Source: Celeribacter litoreus
GTDB lineage: Bacteria > Pseudomonadota > Alphaproteobacteria > Rhodobacterales > Rhodobacteraceae
DNA length: 64,000 nucleotides
Direction of reading: 5' to 3'
NCBI RefSeq assembly: GCF_020165855.1
Contig: NZ_JAIUFY010000005.1
Span: forward strand, 922,087-986,086
Made by a program: the position numbers and the translations under genes. The notes below the pieces were generated by a model. It saw only the letters and a program-made list of their open reading frames with translations, did not search any database and was not told the DNA's origin. This document shows, piece after piece, positions 16,826-25,437 of this stretch; positions within the stretch are counted from its first letter, which is position 1, and every line of letters starts with the position of its first letter.

Positions 16826-17818
16826 TCACTTCACCACATCGGCGAATTCGAGAAGGTCGACGGGGGGCCAGACACCGATCTCGCCCGCAAAGCTCAAATT
16901 CACGGTGAGGGCAAATTCTTCCATCTTCGCAACGGGGAGGGAACCGGGGTCTTGGCCGTCAATAAGGATTGCGGCCACTTGTTGCCCAGCCAACTGCCCG
17001 ACGTCGTAGTAACGTGCCGCCACAGAGATAAGTGCATTGCCGTCGCGCACCATTTCTTCGTAGGAGCTGATCACCGGGAGTTCGGCCGATTTCGCGGCGG
17101 ATCCGAGGATTGCTGCATTCGAGCGCAGGAAGGACGAACTGCCGACATAGAGCGCATCAGCACCGTTATGTTTCAGCCGCCGCACAAGTTCACCGATGTC
17201 TTCGACCTTTGGTAACCCCGCCTCTGTGAGTTCAAAGCCGATATCAACGAAATCGATGCCCATCTCGGGAAGAAGAGCGGCCAATTCGTCACGCTTCACA
17301 ACAGAATTCGTCTCATTCGGGTTGTAGAGCAGGCCGAGTGTTCCGAAATCGGGAACAATCCGACGCAGGGTGTTGACGGTGACTGTTTCCGGCACGCGAT
17401 TGTAGGTGCCCGTCAAATTCGGCCGCCCCGTGGCTTCAAGGCTCTCGACGATGCCAGAGCCGACAGGGTCTGCAACGATCATGAAGACTTGGGGAATGTC
17501 GGTATTTTTTGCCGCATCGTTGCGTTGCGCCAGTGTCCCTGCGGTGGCGAGAGTGACTGACGTGCCCCACGAAATGATGGCATCGACACTTGAGGCGCGC
17601 GCCTCGGGAACGATCCCTTCGAGCTGCTCCTTGTCTCTCGCCGCATCACGCACGGTGACTTGGATGTTAGGGTCAACCTCATTGAGATAGTCGAGTACCC
17701 CCTGACAAGCCTCCTCACAGCCTCGCCATGTGGCGAAGAGCACATGCTTTTCCTCTGCGGCGGCTTGCGTCGCAAATAACGCGAGGGCCATTGCTGCTAG
17801 CGTCTTACGTCTCGTCAT
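16826..17818 (-). CDS. Periplasmic binding protein, ABC_sub_bind (TrpX-type) family
   Basis: 330 aa. Residues 1-20 are a signal peptide (ALALFATQAAA). The mature part is a two-lobed type I binding fold with family motifs VLFATWRGCEEAC, SWGTSVTLATAGTLAQ, VGSGIVESL and LGLLYNPNETNSVVKRDEL. In other bacteria such proteins bind tryptophan or other small ligands for ABC importers, but no ABC permease or ATPase gene is nearby. It overlaps the preceding sensor-MFS gene by 4 bp (ATGA), so it is co-expressed with it. The likely job is to present a ligand to the Cache-like domains of the two upstream proteins. Confidence 0.88.
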   Translation of the reverse strand: MTRRKTLAAMALALFATQAAAEEKHVLFATWRGCEEACQGVLDYLNEVDPNIQVTVRDAARDKEQLEGIVPEARASSVDAIISWGTSVTLATAGTLAQRNDAAKNTDIPQVFMIVADPVGSGIVESLEATGRPNLTGTYNRVPETVTVNTLRRIVPDFGTLGLLYNPNETNSVVKRDELAALLPEMGIDFVDIGFELTEAGLPKVEDIGELVRRLKHNGADALYVGSSSFLRSNAAILGSAAKSAELPVISSYEEMVRDGNALISVAARYYDVGQLAGQQVAAILIDGQDPGSLPVAKMEEFALTVNLSFAGEIGVWPPVDLLEFADVVK

Positions 17819-19707
17819 GGTGCTCGAACCTCTCCCTTTCGATCCCAATTCTGGGTCATGATGAGGAAACCCGCAGCACCACACAAGGAGAGCAGGCCAA
17901 GAATTGAAAAGATCACCGCCGGATCGCTGTCGGTTTCAAAAAAGAAAACAGTGACAAAGGCGACGATGGCACCAACGCGCTCCGAGAGGCGATATCGGGC
18001 GATCCAGATCGGGTTTCTACCGGAGCGGGACACGACCAGCGCATAGAGCGGCGCTCTCAGGACGGCATGTCCAATCCCGAGGAGTGCGACCACGAATACG
18101 GGAGGCGTTCCATAAAATCCTGCGCTAAAAAGCGCTGTCGCAGCCATGAGCGCACCAATGCCGGCCACGAAGCTGTCTTTGAGTCCGAGTGAGACGGAGA
18201 CATTGCTTGCGATTGGCGACACCAGAATGGCTGCGAGGTAGTAGAGCATGACAATGCGGGCGATCATCGTGGTCTCAAAGCCTGCTTGGGACAGGTTCAA
18301 AGGTATCAAATACCAGACCACGATGGCGGTGCTCGCACTCATCGGGACGGCGAGGAAGGCCACAATGGTGGCGAACGGGATAACGCGGCGTGCCTCGGTT
18401 TGCGCGGCTGTGGTCGTCTTTGCGACTTGGCCTGCAGGTCCCGAAAGGCCCCAGTAGGCAGCCATCGATGCGATCATCGTTGTTACTACGCCGAGGAGAA
18501 TAGCCGCCGGATATCCCACTTCAAATGCTGTAATCCCGCCGATAACCGATCCCGATAGCACGCCGCCATAAAGTGCCGTGTTGAGTGAGGCCTGTGTCTG
18601 GGCGGCAGCCTCCGTTCCGCCCGCGCGCAGCATGAAGGCGGAGCAGGCGACAGCCGCAAGCGTATAGCCCGCACCGACACACATGCGCCCGAAAGCGATC
18701 AGGGCAAGATTTTGGGTGCTCGCCATTGCGATCAGGCCGATCAGGATTGGGAGAGTTGCCCAGAAGAATGCTTTCTGTGGGCCGATGCGCTGGTTCGCGC
18801 GTGCCGCGACAGGCGCAAAAACGGCGGCTGCAAACAGATAGAGCACCAGTGGCAGAGCAGCAGCAATCGGGGCGGGGAGTGCCTCCATCCTGTCGGCATT
18901 ACGCGCCATGATCGGGAGGAAGGAGGCCGTCGTCTCGGTCCCTAGCGCGAGCAGGAACATCGGCAAGCGACCGGTCAACGGGAGAGAGACGTCCAGCCGT
19001 TTCGGGCGCTCACCGTTGGCAAGATGCAGCGCGCGGTCGTTCAGTCGCGTGACAAGTCTCCGGAGCGGGGCGTCCGGGGGCACAGAAATCGTTCTCGTGA
19101 AATCTCCGCGACTTTGGGCCTCGAGGAGGCGCATGACGGCGGCACGCGGCTGCCAGATCGTTCGCGCGGCAAGCGCGAGCATGATCTCGACACCCAAAAA
19201 GATGATCGCAAGCGCAACAACACCGATTTCGATCAAGACACCGAACAGGCGCGTCTCGATTTGGCGTGGATCGCCAACAAGCTGGATTTCGGCTGTGATC
19301 TTGCTTCCGGAAATAACAGAGTAGGTGCTCGTCCATGCAACGTCACCTTCAGCAGTTCGCTCTGCGTCGGCGATGTTCCCGTTCTGGATTTGAACCAGCA
19401 CCTCACGGCTGTTTGCAACAATGCGGACTTCGCGGACCTCCGGAAATGCCTTGACCGTCGATGCGATCCGCTGATCGAGCCCCGCAACCGCGTCGATCGG
19501 AATGCCGAGATCGAGGGTTCGCTGGATGTCATCGCGGAGCATCGTGCCAAGAAGATCCATCCTCTGACGCAGCTCCGGTGCAATCGCATTGTTGTAGGCG
19601 CGATAGGTCGCAGCGGAGAACGTCGCAATTGTCATTGCGATGATCAATGCGAGCGCGAGGGTGACGCGCAGGCGCAAATCCTTTTTGGAAATGACGGCGC
19701 GGCGCAT
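17815..19707 (-). CDS. Sensor/HAMP-like domain fused to an MFS transporter
   Basis: 630 aa. Order of parts: membrane helix at about 13-35, periplasmic domain of about 120 residues (36-154) resembling small Cache sensors, second helix at about 155-180, then a HAMP-like cytoplasmic linker (about 181-232, with QPRAAVMRLLEAQSRGDF and a second amphipathic helix). A complete MFS domain follows (about 245-625, roughly 12 helices; loop with ARANQRIGPQKAFFW). The sensor front end is what one expects on a histidine kinase or diguanylate cyclase, here joined to a transporter. It starts at TGATG with the upstream sensor gene and ends at ATGA with the binding-protein gene. Substrate unknown. Confidence 0.85.
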   Translation of the reverse strand: MRRAVISKKDLRLRVTLALALIIAMTIATFSAATYRAYNNAIAPELRQRMDLLGTMLRDDIQRTLDLGIPIDAVAGLDQRIASTVKAFPEVREVRIVANSREVLVQIQNGNIADAERTAEGDVAWTSTYSVISGSKITAEIQLVGDPRQIETRLFGVLIEIGVVALAIIFLGVEIMLALAARTIWQPRAAVMRLLEAQSRGDFTRTISVPPDAPLRRLVTRLNDRALHLANGERPKRLDVSLPLTGRLPMFLLALGTETTASFLPIMARNADRMEALPAPIAAALPLVLYLFAAAVFAPVAARANQRIGPQKAFFWATLPILIGLIAMASTQNLALIAFGRMCVGAGYTLAAVACSAFMLRAGGTEAAAQTQASLNTALYGGVLSGSVIGGITAFEVGYPAAILLGVVTTMIASMAAYWGLSGPAGQVAKTTTAAQTEARRVIPFATIVAFLAVPMSASTAIVVWYLIPLNLSQAGFETTMIARIVMLYYLAAILVSPIASNVSVSLGLKDSFVAGIGALMAATALFSAGFYGTPPVFVVALLGIGHAVLRAPLYALVVSRSGRNPIWIARYRLSERVGAIVAFVTVFFFETDSDPAVIFSILGLLSLCGAAGFLIMTQNWDRKGEVRAP

Positions 19708-20456
19708 CACAGGCGCGCCTCCCGCAAACGGTGGTATTCTGCTTCCGCTGCGCTCATGAGCGCCTCAACGTCTCCTGTTGGGCGGTCCTCGTGGGTGGTC
19801 TCATCGCGCCACATCTGCTGCATAGAGGCTGCGTCGGCAGAGAGAAACACGTCGTCGATCCGCTTTTCACGGTCAAAGACAAACCGCACAGCGAGCATTG
19901 AGAAAATGCTACTGAGCACACAGAACCCGAGCGCGGCCGTGGCGAGCCGTCCGGCCATCGCCCAAACGGCCGTGCGCGCCGTTTCGCCGGAATACTCCAT
20001 CAACAGGGCCCCGACGATATCGCCGGAGGGTCGCGTAAAAGTTCTGAGGTAGCGAAAGGTGCCGCTCTCCTGAAAACTGGTCCCGGAGGCAGCGTCCTCA
20101 AAATAGCGTTGTATCTCCGGCGTTTCGAGGCTGATCGTGCTCCGTGCGGTGCTCTTCACAATCGCACCGTTTCTATCGAGAACATGGAGCGCCATGATTG
20201 CCTCATCCGATTGGCGTGCACGTTCGAGGATAGAGTCGAGATTGCGCACCGAGGCGAGATCCAGGCCGATCATCGCGGCGGAGGCCAGGGGCTCTGAGGC
20301 GCGATCCGCGACCGCCGTCAGGCGTTCTTTTTCCAGTCCTGTCCGGACCTGATCGAACTGCAAAACCGCGAGAACAACGAAAACGACGAGCACTGCGATA
20401 TTGATCGCGACCGCTGAGAGGATCGGTCCCCGGTATGAAAATGAATTTGTTTGCAT
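19707..20456 (-). CDS. Cache-like membrane sensor protein without an output domain
   Basis: 249 aa. One helix at 12-34, a periplasmic region 35-160 with a PAS/Cache-like pattern (IMALHVLDRNGAIVKS, then FRYLRTFTRPSGDIVGALLMEYS), a second helix at 163-193 and only about 55 cytoplasmic residues. No kinase, cyclase, effector or helix-turn-helix domain follows. It is the first gene of the operon and overlaps the sensor-MFS fusion by one base (TGATG). It is paralogous in layout to the front part of that fusion, suggesting that the two form a hetero-complex. No clear Shine-Dalgarno precedes its ATG. Confidence 0.75.
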   Translation of the reverse strand: MQTNSFSYRGPILSAVAINIAVLVVFVVLAVLQFDQVRTGLEKERLTAVADRASEPLASAAMIGLDLASVRNLDSILERARQSDEAIMALHVLDRNGAIVKSTARSTISLETPEIQRYFEDAASGTSFQESGTFRYLRTFTRPSGDIVGALLMEYSGETARTAVWAMAGRLATAALGFCVLSSIFSMLAVRFVFDREKRIDDVFLSADAASMQQMWRDETTHEDRPTGDVEALMSAAEAEYHRLREARL

Positions 20457-20836
20457 TTAGAGAATTGTTACGGGGCGGTTCGGATCGCTGTCAACTGAGG
20501 CGCGATAATCGCGCAAATCTGCTCTCTGTTTTTCGCGATGTGCCCCCGAAACCATCACAGACTAGCCAGCTGGGTGGAATCAATCGGTCGGCCAAGGTGT
20601 CTAAGCGAGCGGGGCGGAGACCGTCGTGGCGACGTTGGTTTGAGGTGGTTTTGGGGAGAATTTCGCATGAATGCAGCGGTTTGAGTGCCGGTCGGAGGCT
20701 GATCCAAAGTAAATGTTTGCGCTAATTTTCTGAGGCAAATCCGTGCTTTAGTCGGCATTTTATGTTTTGCGGAATAATTGTTAATTGACAGAACAATTAT
20801 GCTTCTGCATCTTTCTTTCAAACGGGAGGAAAATTC
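20457..20836. other. Divergent promoter region between the sensor-MFS operon and the hydroxycinnamate operon
   Basis: 380 bp without a believable gene; short frames on each strand overlap each other and lack ribosome sites. The right half is AT-rich and holds the inverted repeat described at 20774-20800 with a -35-like TTGACA. Nothing recognisable was seen in the left half apart from the presumed promoter of the minus-strand operon. Confidence 0.6.
20774..20800. promoter_or_regulatory. Inverted-repeat operator, probably for the MarR-type regulator
   Basis: ATAATTGTT (20774-20782), 9-nt spacer, AACAATTAT (20792-20800): a perfect 9-bp dyad. A consensus -35 hexamer TTGACA (20785-20790) lies in the spacer, so a bound dimer would block RNA polymerase. 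It is 37 bp from the first gene of the hydroxycinnamate operon, which also encodes a MarR-family regulator. The link to that regulator is inferred. Confidence 0.6.
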
Positions 20837-21601
20837 ATGGAAATCGAAGGGCGTGTCGCCGTTGTGACCGGCGCCGGCAGTGGGCTTGGGTTCGCGACTG
20901 CTAAAAGGCTAGCAGAGCAGGGCGCACGTGTCGCCATTCTTGATCTGTCCAATGACGCAGCGGAAAATGCGGCTGCCGAGATTGGTGGAACTGGCTATGC
21001 AGTGGACGTAAGCGATCCGGCGGCTGTTGAAGCGACCTTCGCGAAAATCGAGAGCGATCTGGGCACACCGCGCATCGTTGTATCCTGTGCGGGCATCGGA
21101 ACGGCTGCGCGCATCCTGCCGCGCGACGGCTCCCTAACGATCGACACCTTTGCAAAGGCCCTGAACGTCAACTTGCTGGGCACTTACGCGGTGATGAACA
21201 TCGCAGCCCGCGCCATGGCGGCGGCGGATGCGATTGACGACGATGGCGCCCGCGGCGTGATCATCAACACCTCTTCTGTCGCTTTCGAAGACGGTCAGGT
21301 CGGCCAAGCTGCCTACTCTGCATCCAAGGGCGGCGTTGCCTCCATGACCTTGCCTGCCGCGCGCGAACTGTCGCGCTTTGGCATCCGTGTGATGGCAATT
21401 GCGCCGGGCCTATTCGAGACGGCCATGAGTGCCGGACTTCCGGACGACATCAAGGCCGATATCCTCAAGAACGTTCCCTATCCGTCGCGCATGGGCGATC
21501 CGGATGAATATGCGCGCCTCGCGCAGGCGATTGTCGAGAACCCGATGCTGAACGGGACGACCATCCGCCTCGACGCCGCTGCGCGTATGCCAATCAAATA
21601 A
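20837..21601 (+). CDS. SDR-family 3-hydroxyacyl-CoA dehydrogenase
   Basis: Cytoplasmic NAD-dependent short-chain dehydrogenase, 254 aa, close to the type 2 3-hydroxyacyl-CoA dehydrogenase (HSD10-like) group. Cofactor motif TGAGSGLG is near residues 11-18; the NNAG position reads SCAG. Catalytic Ser lies in INTSSVA, Tyr and Lys in YSASKGG. The C-terminal VPYPSRMGDPDEYA is typical of this group. In context it should oxidise the beta-hydroxyacyl-CoA made from a hydroxycinnamoyl-CoA to the beta-keto form. Strong Shine-Dalgarno (GGGAGGA). First gene of the operon. Confidence 0.9.
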   Translation: MEIEGRVAVVTGAGSGLGFATAKRLAEQGARVAILDLSNDAAENAAAEIGGTGYAVDVSDPAAVEATFAKIESDLGTPRIVVSCAGIGTAARILPRDGSLTIDTFAKALNVNLLGTYAVMNIAARAMAAADAIDDDGARGVIINTSSVAFEDGQVGQAAYSASKGGVASMTLPAARELSRFGIRVMAIAPGLFETAMSAGLPDDIKADILKNVPYPSRMGDPDEYARLAQAIVENPMLNGTTIRLDAAARMPIK

Positions 21602-21632
21602 GACAAACAAAAAGACGAAAAGAAGAGCCGCT

Positions 21633-22406
21633 ATGACAACTGATGCCGATATCTTGAAGGTTGAAATCGAAGGGGCGATCGCGACCCTGACGATGAACCG
21701 TCCGCACAAACGCAATGCAATGTGCGACGAACTGTTGGACGCGCTCGACGGGTTTTTCTCTGCGCCGCCGGAAGGTGTGCGCGTGGTGATCCTCACTGGC
21801 ACCGCAGGGCATTACTGTTCCGGGCTCGACCTGTCCGAGCACGTCGCCCGCGACGCGGAGGGCACCATGCGCCACTCCCGCAACTGGCACGGCGTGATGG
21901 ACAAAATCCAATTCGGCGGCCTGCCGGTCATCTCCGCGATGTTCGGTGCTGTCATCGGGGGCGGTCTGGAACTCGCCGCGTCCACGCATGTCCGTATCTC
22001 TGAGCCCTCCACGATTTTCCAGCTGCCCGAGGGGATGCGCGGGATTTTCGTCGGTGGTGGCGCGTCCGTCCGTATTGGCCGCATCCTCGGTGCAGATCGC
22101 ATGTGTGAGATGATGCTCACCGGTCGCAAATACAACTCTGACGAGGGCCTCGCACTTGGCCTGACGCATTACGCCGTGGACGAAGGGGAGGCGCTCGCGC
22201 TCGCGCAGAAGCTCGCAGCGAAGATCGCAAAGAACGCGACCCTGTCCAACTACATGATGATCCAGGCCATCAGCCGGATCGAAGACATGGCGAAATCTGA
22301 CGGTCTGTTCATGGAAAGCATGTGTGCTGCCGTGTCCCAGACCAGCAAGGACGCCGAAGAAGGCCTCAAGGCCTTCCTCGAGAAACGTGTACCTGTGTTC
22401 CGTTAA
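21633..22406 (+). CDS. Enoyl-CoA hydratase (crotonase family), hydroxycinnamoyl-CoA hydratase candidate
   Basis: 257 aa crotonase fold. The oxyanion-hole segments are HYCSGLDLSEH and GAVIGGGLELA, and an acidic residue lies in the LPEGMRGIFVGGGAS segment. It should hydrate the side-chain double bond of feruloyl-, coumaroyl- or caffeoyl-CoA. Two outcomes are possible in this family: simple hydration (beta-oxidation route) or hydration with retro-aldol cleavage to vanillin (hydratase-lyase). A hydroxyacyl-CoA dehydrogenase beside it and no vanillin dehydrogenase in the cluster favour the first. The stop codon lies inside a hairpin loop (22391-22415). Confidence 0.88.
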   Translation: MTTDADILKVEIEGAIATLTMNRPHKRNAMCDELLDALDGFFSAPPEGVRVVILTGTAGHYCSGLDLSEHVARDAEGTMRHSRNWHGVMDKIQFGGLPVISAMFGAVIGGGLELAASTHVRISEPSTIFQLPEGMRGIFVGGGASVRIGRILGADRMCEMMLTGRKYNSDEGLALGLTHYAVDEGEALALAQKLAAKIAKNATLSNYMMIQAISRIEDMAKSDGLFMESMCAAVSQTSKDAEEGLKAFLEKRVPVFR

Positions 22407-22415
22407 AACACAGGT
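22391..22415 (+). promoter_or_regulatory. Hairpin enclosing the stop codon of the hydratase gene
   Basis: ACCTGTGTT (22391-22399) and AACACAGGT (22407-22415) form a 9-bp stem; the 7-nt loop contains the TAA stop. A second stem, CGGGCG at 22431-22436 with CGCCCG at 22448-22453, follows. The position, between enzyme genes and the binding-protein gene, suggests RNA processing or segmental stability control. Confidence 0.4.
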
Positions 22416-22513
22416 CCGAGGAGATCGACACGGGCGGCACGGGAGGTCGCCCGCGTTGGACACATCGTAGTCCGGCAATGACCGGACACTGTCATGACAT
22501 GGGAGGAATTTAC

Positions 22514-23554
22514 ATGACACAGATGACCCGCCGTATGGCGATGGCGACGATGGGCGCCGCACTTGCTACCCCTGCATTCCTGAAAAAAGCACACGCTGCC
22601 GAAGTGACCCTCCGCGTTGGTCACTTCCTGCCGGGTGTCGCGCCGATGCAGACCCGTTTCTTTGACGTCTGGGCCAAAGAGATCGCAGACGCCACTGACG
22701 GTGCGATCGAAATGCAGATGTTCCCGTCCATGCAACTCGGTGGCAAGCCGCCTCAGCTCGCCGATCAGGCACGTCAGGGTATCGCAGACATCACATGGAC
22801 ACTGCCGGTCTACACGCCGGACCGTTTCCCGGTAGCTGAAACGATGGCAATGCCGTTTATGGTGACCAACGCGGAGAAAACCTCTGTCGCGATGCACACC
22901 CTGATGGATGAATTCGGTCAGAACGAATACAAGGGCCTGAAACCGCTCGCGTTCCACACTCACGACGGTGGCAAGTTCCACACCCGTGGTCAGCGCGTGT
23001 CCACGGCTGAAGACCTCAAGGGCCTCAAACTGCGCGCGCCGAACCAGGCGACGGGCAAGATGCTCGAACTAATGGGCGCAGAGACCGTGTTCTTCCCGGT
23101 GACCGAGATGGTTGTTGGTCTGTCCAACGGCGTGATCGACGGCTGCTGTCTTCCGTATGAGGTTGTTCCAGCCTTCAAGCTTCAGGAACTGACCTCGATC
23201 TCCAACGAGCCGGAAGCCGGTTCTCGCGGTCTGTACGCCAACACATTTGCTCTCGTCATGAACGAGCGCAAATACGAAGGTCTCTCCGACGATCTGCGCA
23301 AAGTCATCGACGATCACTCCGGCATCGACCTGTCCCGTCGCCTCGGCGCGCAGTTCGACGAGTTTGAGGCCTTCGGTCGCGGTGTTGTCGAAAAGCAGGG
23401 CAACGAGATCCACACCATTCCGGGCGCAGAAATCGCTAAATGGCGTGAGATGGCTACTCCGGTCTACGAAGAGTGGATCGGCAAGCTCAACGACGCTGGC
23501 CTCGACGGTGCTGCGATCGTTGGCCGCGCGAACGAACTTCTGGACGCGGGCTAA
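22514..23554 (+). CDS. TRAP transporter periplasmic binding protein (DctP type)
   Basis: 346 aa. The signal region has a twin-arginine-like TRRMAM followed by an Ala-rich segment ending KKAHA-A, so the protein is periplasmic, perhaps via Tat. The mature part shows DctP-family motifs (RVGHFLPG, FPSMQLGGKP, LKLRAPNQATGKMLELMGA, NGVIDGCCLP). The ORF could extend upstream, but ATG 22514 has a strong GGGAGGA. It works with the DctQ and DctM genes that follow. Given the operon, the ligand is probably a hydroxycinnamate such as p-coumarate or ferulate, as known for related TRAP proteins in aromatic-degrading alphaproteobacteria. Confidence 0.92.
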   Translation: MTQMTRRMAMATMGAALATPAFLKKAHAAEVTLRVGHFLPGVAPMQTRFFDVWAKEIADATDGAIEMQMFPSMQLGGKPPQLADQARQGIADITWTLPVYTPDRFPVAETMAMPFMVTNAEKTSVAMHTLMDEFGQNEYKGLKPLAFHTHDGGKFHTRGQRVSTAEDLKGLKLRAPNQATGKMLELMGAETVFFPVTEMVVGLSNGVIDGCCLPYEVVPAFKLQELTSISNEPEAGSRGLYANTFALVMNERKYEGLSDDLRKVIDDHSGIDLSRRLGAQFDEFEAFGRGVVEKQGNEIHTIPGAEIAKWREMATPVYEEWIGKLNDAGLDGAAIVGRANELLDAG

Positions 23555-23559
23555 TCGAG

Positions 23560-24099
23560 ATGGCCGAACGGCTTAATATCGAGACGGATCAGGGGGAGCA
23601 TACCCCCCTGTTCCGGACCCTCCGGGTCATCTGCCTCGCCGCTGCGGGCCTCGGCGGCGCCGTCATCTTTGCGGCGTCTCTGGCTGTTACTTTGTCTGTC
23701 GTGATGCGCAACATCGGCATCGGCGGCATTCGCGGTGACTTTGAATTGGTGGAACTGGCCTGTGCGGCCTGTGCCTCACTGTTTCTACCTCTGTGCCAGT
23801 TCAACAAAGGCCACGTTATGGTCGATCTTTTTACTCTTTGGCTCAAACCCGTCACCCAACGTCGGTTCGATGGTGTTTGGACACTCATTTTCGCGGTGTG
23901 CTGGGCGTTTCTGACATGGCGCCTCGTGATGGGGCTTCTCGAAATGCATGACTACGGAGACAAGACAATGCTGCTGCGCGCGCCCGTCTGGTGGGCTTAT
24001 GTGCCGGCTGTCTTTGGCACCGGACTGTCAGCCATCGTTGCGCTCATTCAGAGCCTTCCGATGATGAGCAATGCCTTCCGCGCTCTGGAGGTCCGCTGA
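23560..24099 (+). CDS. TRAP transporter small permease (DctQ type)
   Basis: 179 aa integral membrane protein with four helices, typical of DctQ. Recognisable features are VVMRNIGIGGIRGDFELVEL after helix 1 and the FNKGHVMVDLFT segment in the middle. The start at 23560 (ATGGCCGAA) follows the binding-protein stop by 5 bp. Its TGA overlaps the DctM start (TGATG), so the three genes are translationally linked. Confidence 0.9.
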   Translation: MAERLNIETDQGEHTPLFRTLRVICLAAAGLGGAVIFAASLAVTLSVVMRNIGIGGIRGDFELVELACAACASLFLPLCQFNKGHVMVDLFTLWLKPVTQRRFDGVWTLIFAVCWAFLTWRLVMGLLEMHDYGDKTMLLRAPVWWAYVPAVFGTGLSAIVALIQSLPMMSNAFRALEVR

Positions 24100-25421
24100 T
24101 GGAACCGCTCACGATTGCAATCATTATGGTCGTGGTGCTGTTGCTCCTGATCTTCGCGCGGATGCCGATTGCCCTTGGTATGGGCTTGGTCGGTGCCGCG
24201 GGCTACATCGCGCTCGCCTCTCCCTATGCGCTCATGGCCTATTTCAATACGGCGTGGGTCGACAAATTCATGTCCTATGAACTGGCCATCGTGCCGCTGT
24301 TCATCCTGATGGGGCATCTTGCGACGCGCTCCGGCATCTCCGCCGCCATCTTCGCCGCGTCAAATGCGTGGATCGGTCACTTGCGTGGCGGTCTAGCAAT
24401 GGCCTCTGTCGCGGGTTGTGCGATGTTCGGCTCCATCTCCGGTTCGTCGCTTGCGACTGCCTCCACGATGGCGCGTGTGGCATTGCCCGAAATGCGCAAG
24501 CACGGGTATTCCGGTGCTCTGGCGTCAGGGTCTCTCGCGGCTGGTGGCACGCTCGGCATCCTGATCCCGCCGTCCGTGGTGCTGATCATCTACGCGCTGC
24601 TCACAGAGCAGAACATCGTGAAGCTGTTCCTCGCGGCGACAATTCCTGGCATTCTGGCTGTGATCGGCTTCTGTATCGCCATCGCTGTCTATGTGCGCCT
24701 TTACCCGAATGAGGGTCCGACCCACGAACCGGCGAGCTTTGGTCAGCGTTTGAAAGCGCTCAAGGATATCTGGCACGTTGTTTTGATCTTCGTGATCGTT
24801 CTCGGTGGTATCTACGGTGGTTTCTTCACACCCGCCGAAGGCGCCTCTGTCGGCGTGATCCTGATGTTGGTTGCGGGTCTTTTGACCAAAGGTCTCAATG
24901 GTCGCGCGATCCTCGATTGCCTGATTGATACCGCCGGGTCGACTGCAATGATCTTTGCCATCGTGTTCGGTGCGGACATCTTCAACGTCGCGCTGGCCCT
25001 GAGCCGTATGCCGACCGAGGTCGCAGACTATTTCTCGGCTGCGCACGTCTCGCCGATGCTGGTGCTGATGGGGATCATTGTCTTCTATCTGGTGATGGGC
25101 TGCCTCATGGACAGTCTCTCCATGATCCTGCTCACGGTTCCGGTCTTCTTTCCGACGATCATGGCGCTCGATTTCGGCCTAATGCCGGAACAGCAAGCGA
25201 TGTGGTTCGGGATCATCTCTCTCGTCGTCGTGGAGATGGGACTGATCACGCCACCGGTGGGGATGAATCTCTTCGTCATCTCGTCTATGGCGAAGGACAT
25301 CCCGACCAGCCAGATCTTCCGGGGCACGACACCATTCATCATCGCGGAGTTCTTCCGGATCGCCATTCTCGTGAGCTTTCCGGTCCTGAGCTTCTGGTTG
25401 GTTGATCTGGTCGCGAACTGA
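24099..25421 (+). CDS. TRAP transporter large permease (DctM type)
   Basis: 440 aa, about 12 hydrophobic helices, the sodium-coupled transport subunit. Family motifs include GSISGSSLATASTMA, ASGSLAAGGTLGILIPPSV, FFTPAEGASVGV and GLITPPVGMNLFVI. The start overlaps the DctQ stop. With the two preceding genes it forms a complete high-affinity uptake system placed inside the hydroxycinnamate operon. Confidence 0.93.
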   Translation: MEPLTIAIIMVVVLLLLIFARMPIALGMGLVGAAGYIALASPYALMAYFNTAWVDKFMSYELAIVPLFILMGHLATRSGISAAIFAASNAWIGHLRGGLAMASVAGCAMFGSISGSSLATASTMARVALPEMRKHGYSGALASGSLAAGGTLGILIPPSVVLIIYALLTEQNIVKLFLAATIPGILAVIGFCIAIAVYVRLYPNEGPTHEPASFGQRLKALKDIWHVVLIFVIVLGGIYGGFFTPAEGASVGVILMLVAGLLTKGLNGRAILDCLIDTAGSTAMIFAIVFGADIFNVALALSRMPTEVADYFSAAHVSPMLVLMGIIVFYLVMGCLMDSLSMILLTVPVFFPTIMALDFGLMPEQQAMWFGIISLVVVEMGLITPPVGMNLFVISSMAKDIPTSQIFRGTTPFIIAEFFRIAILVSFPVLSFWLVDLVAN

Positions 25422-25437
25422 GGAAAGAGGACCAGAT

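Noticed and set aside
21633-22406. Calling the crotonase a feruloyl-CoA hydratase-lyase (vanillin-forming)
   Set aside because: A hydroxyacyl-CoA dehydrogenase gene precedes it and no vanillin dehydrogenase is in the cluster; hydration alone fits better, though the assay is needed.
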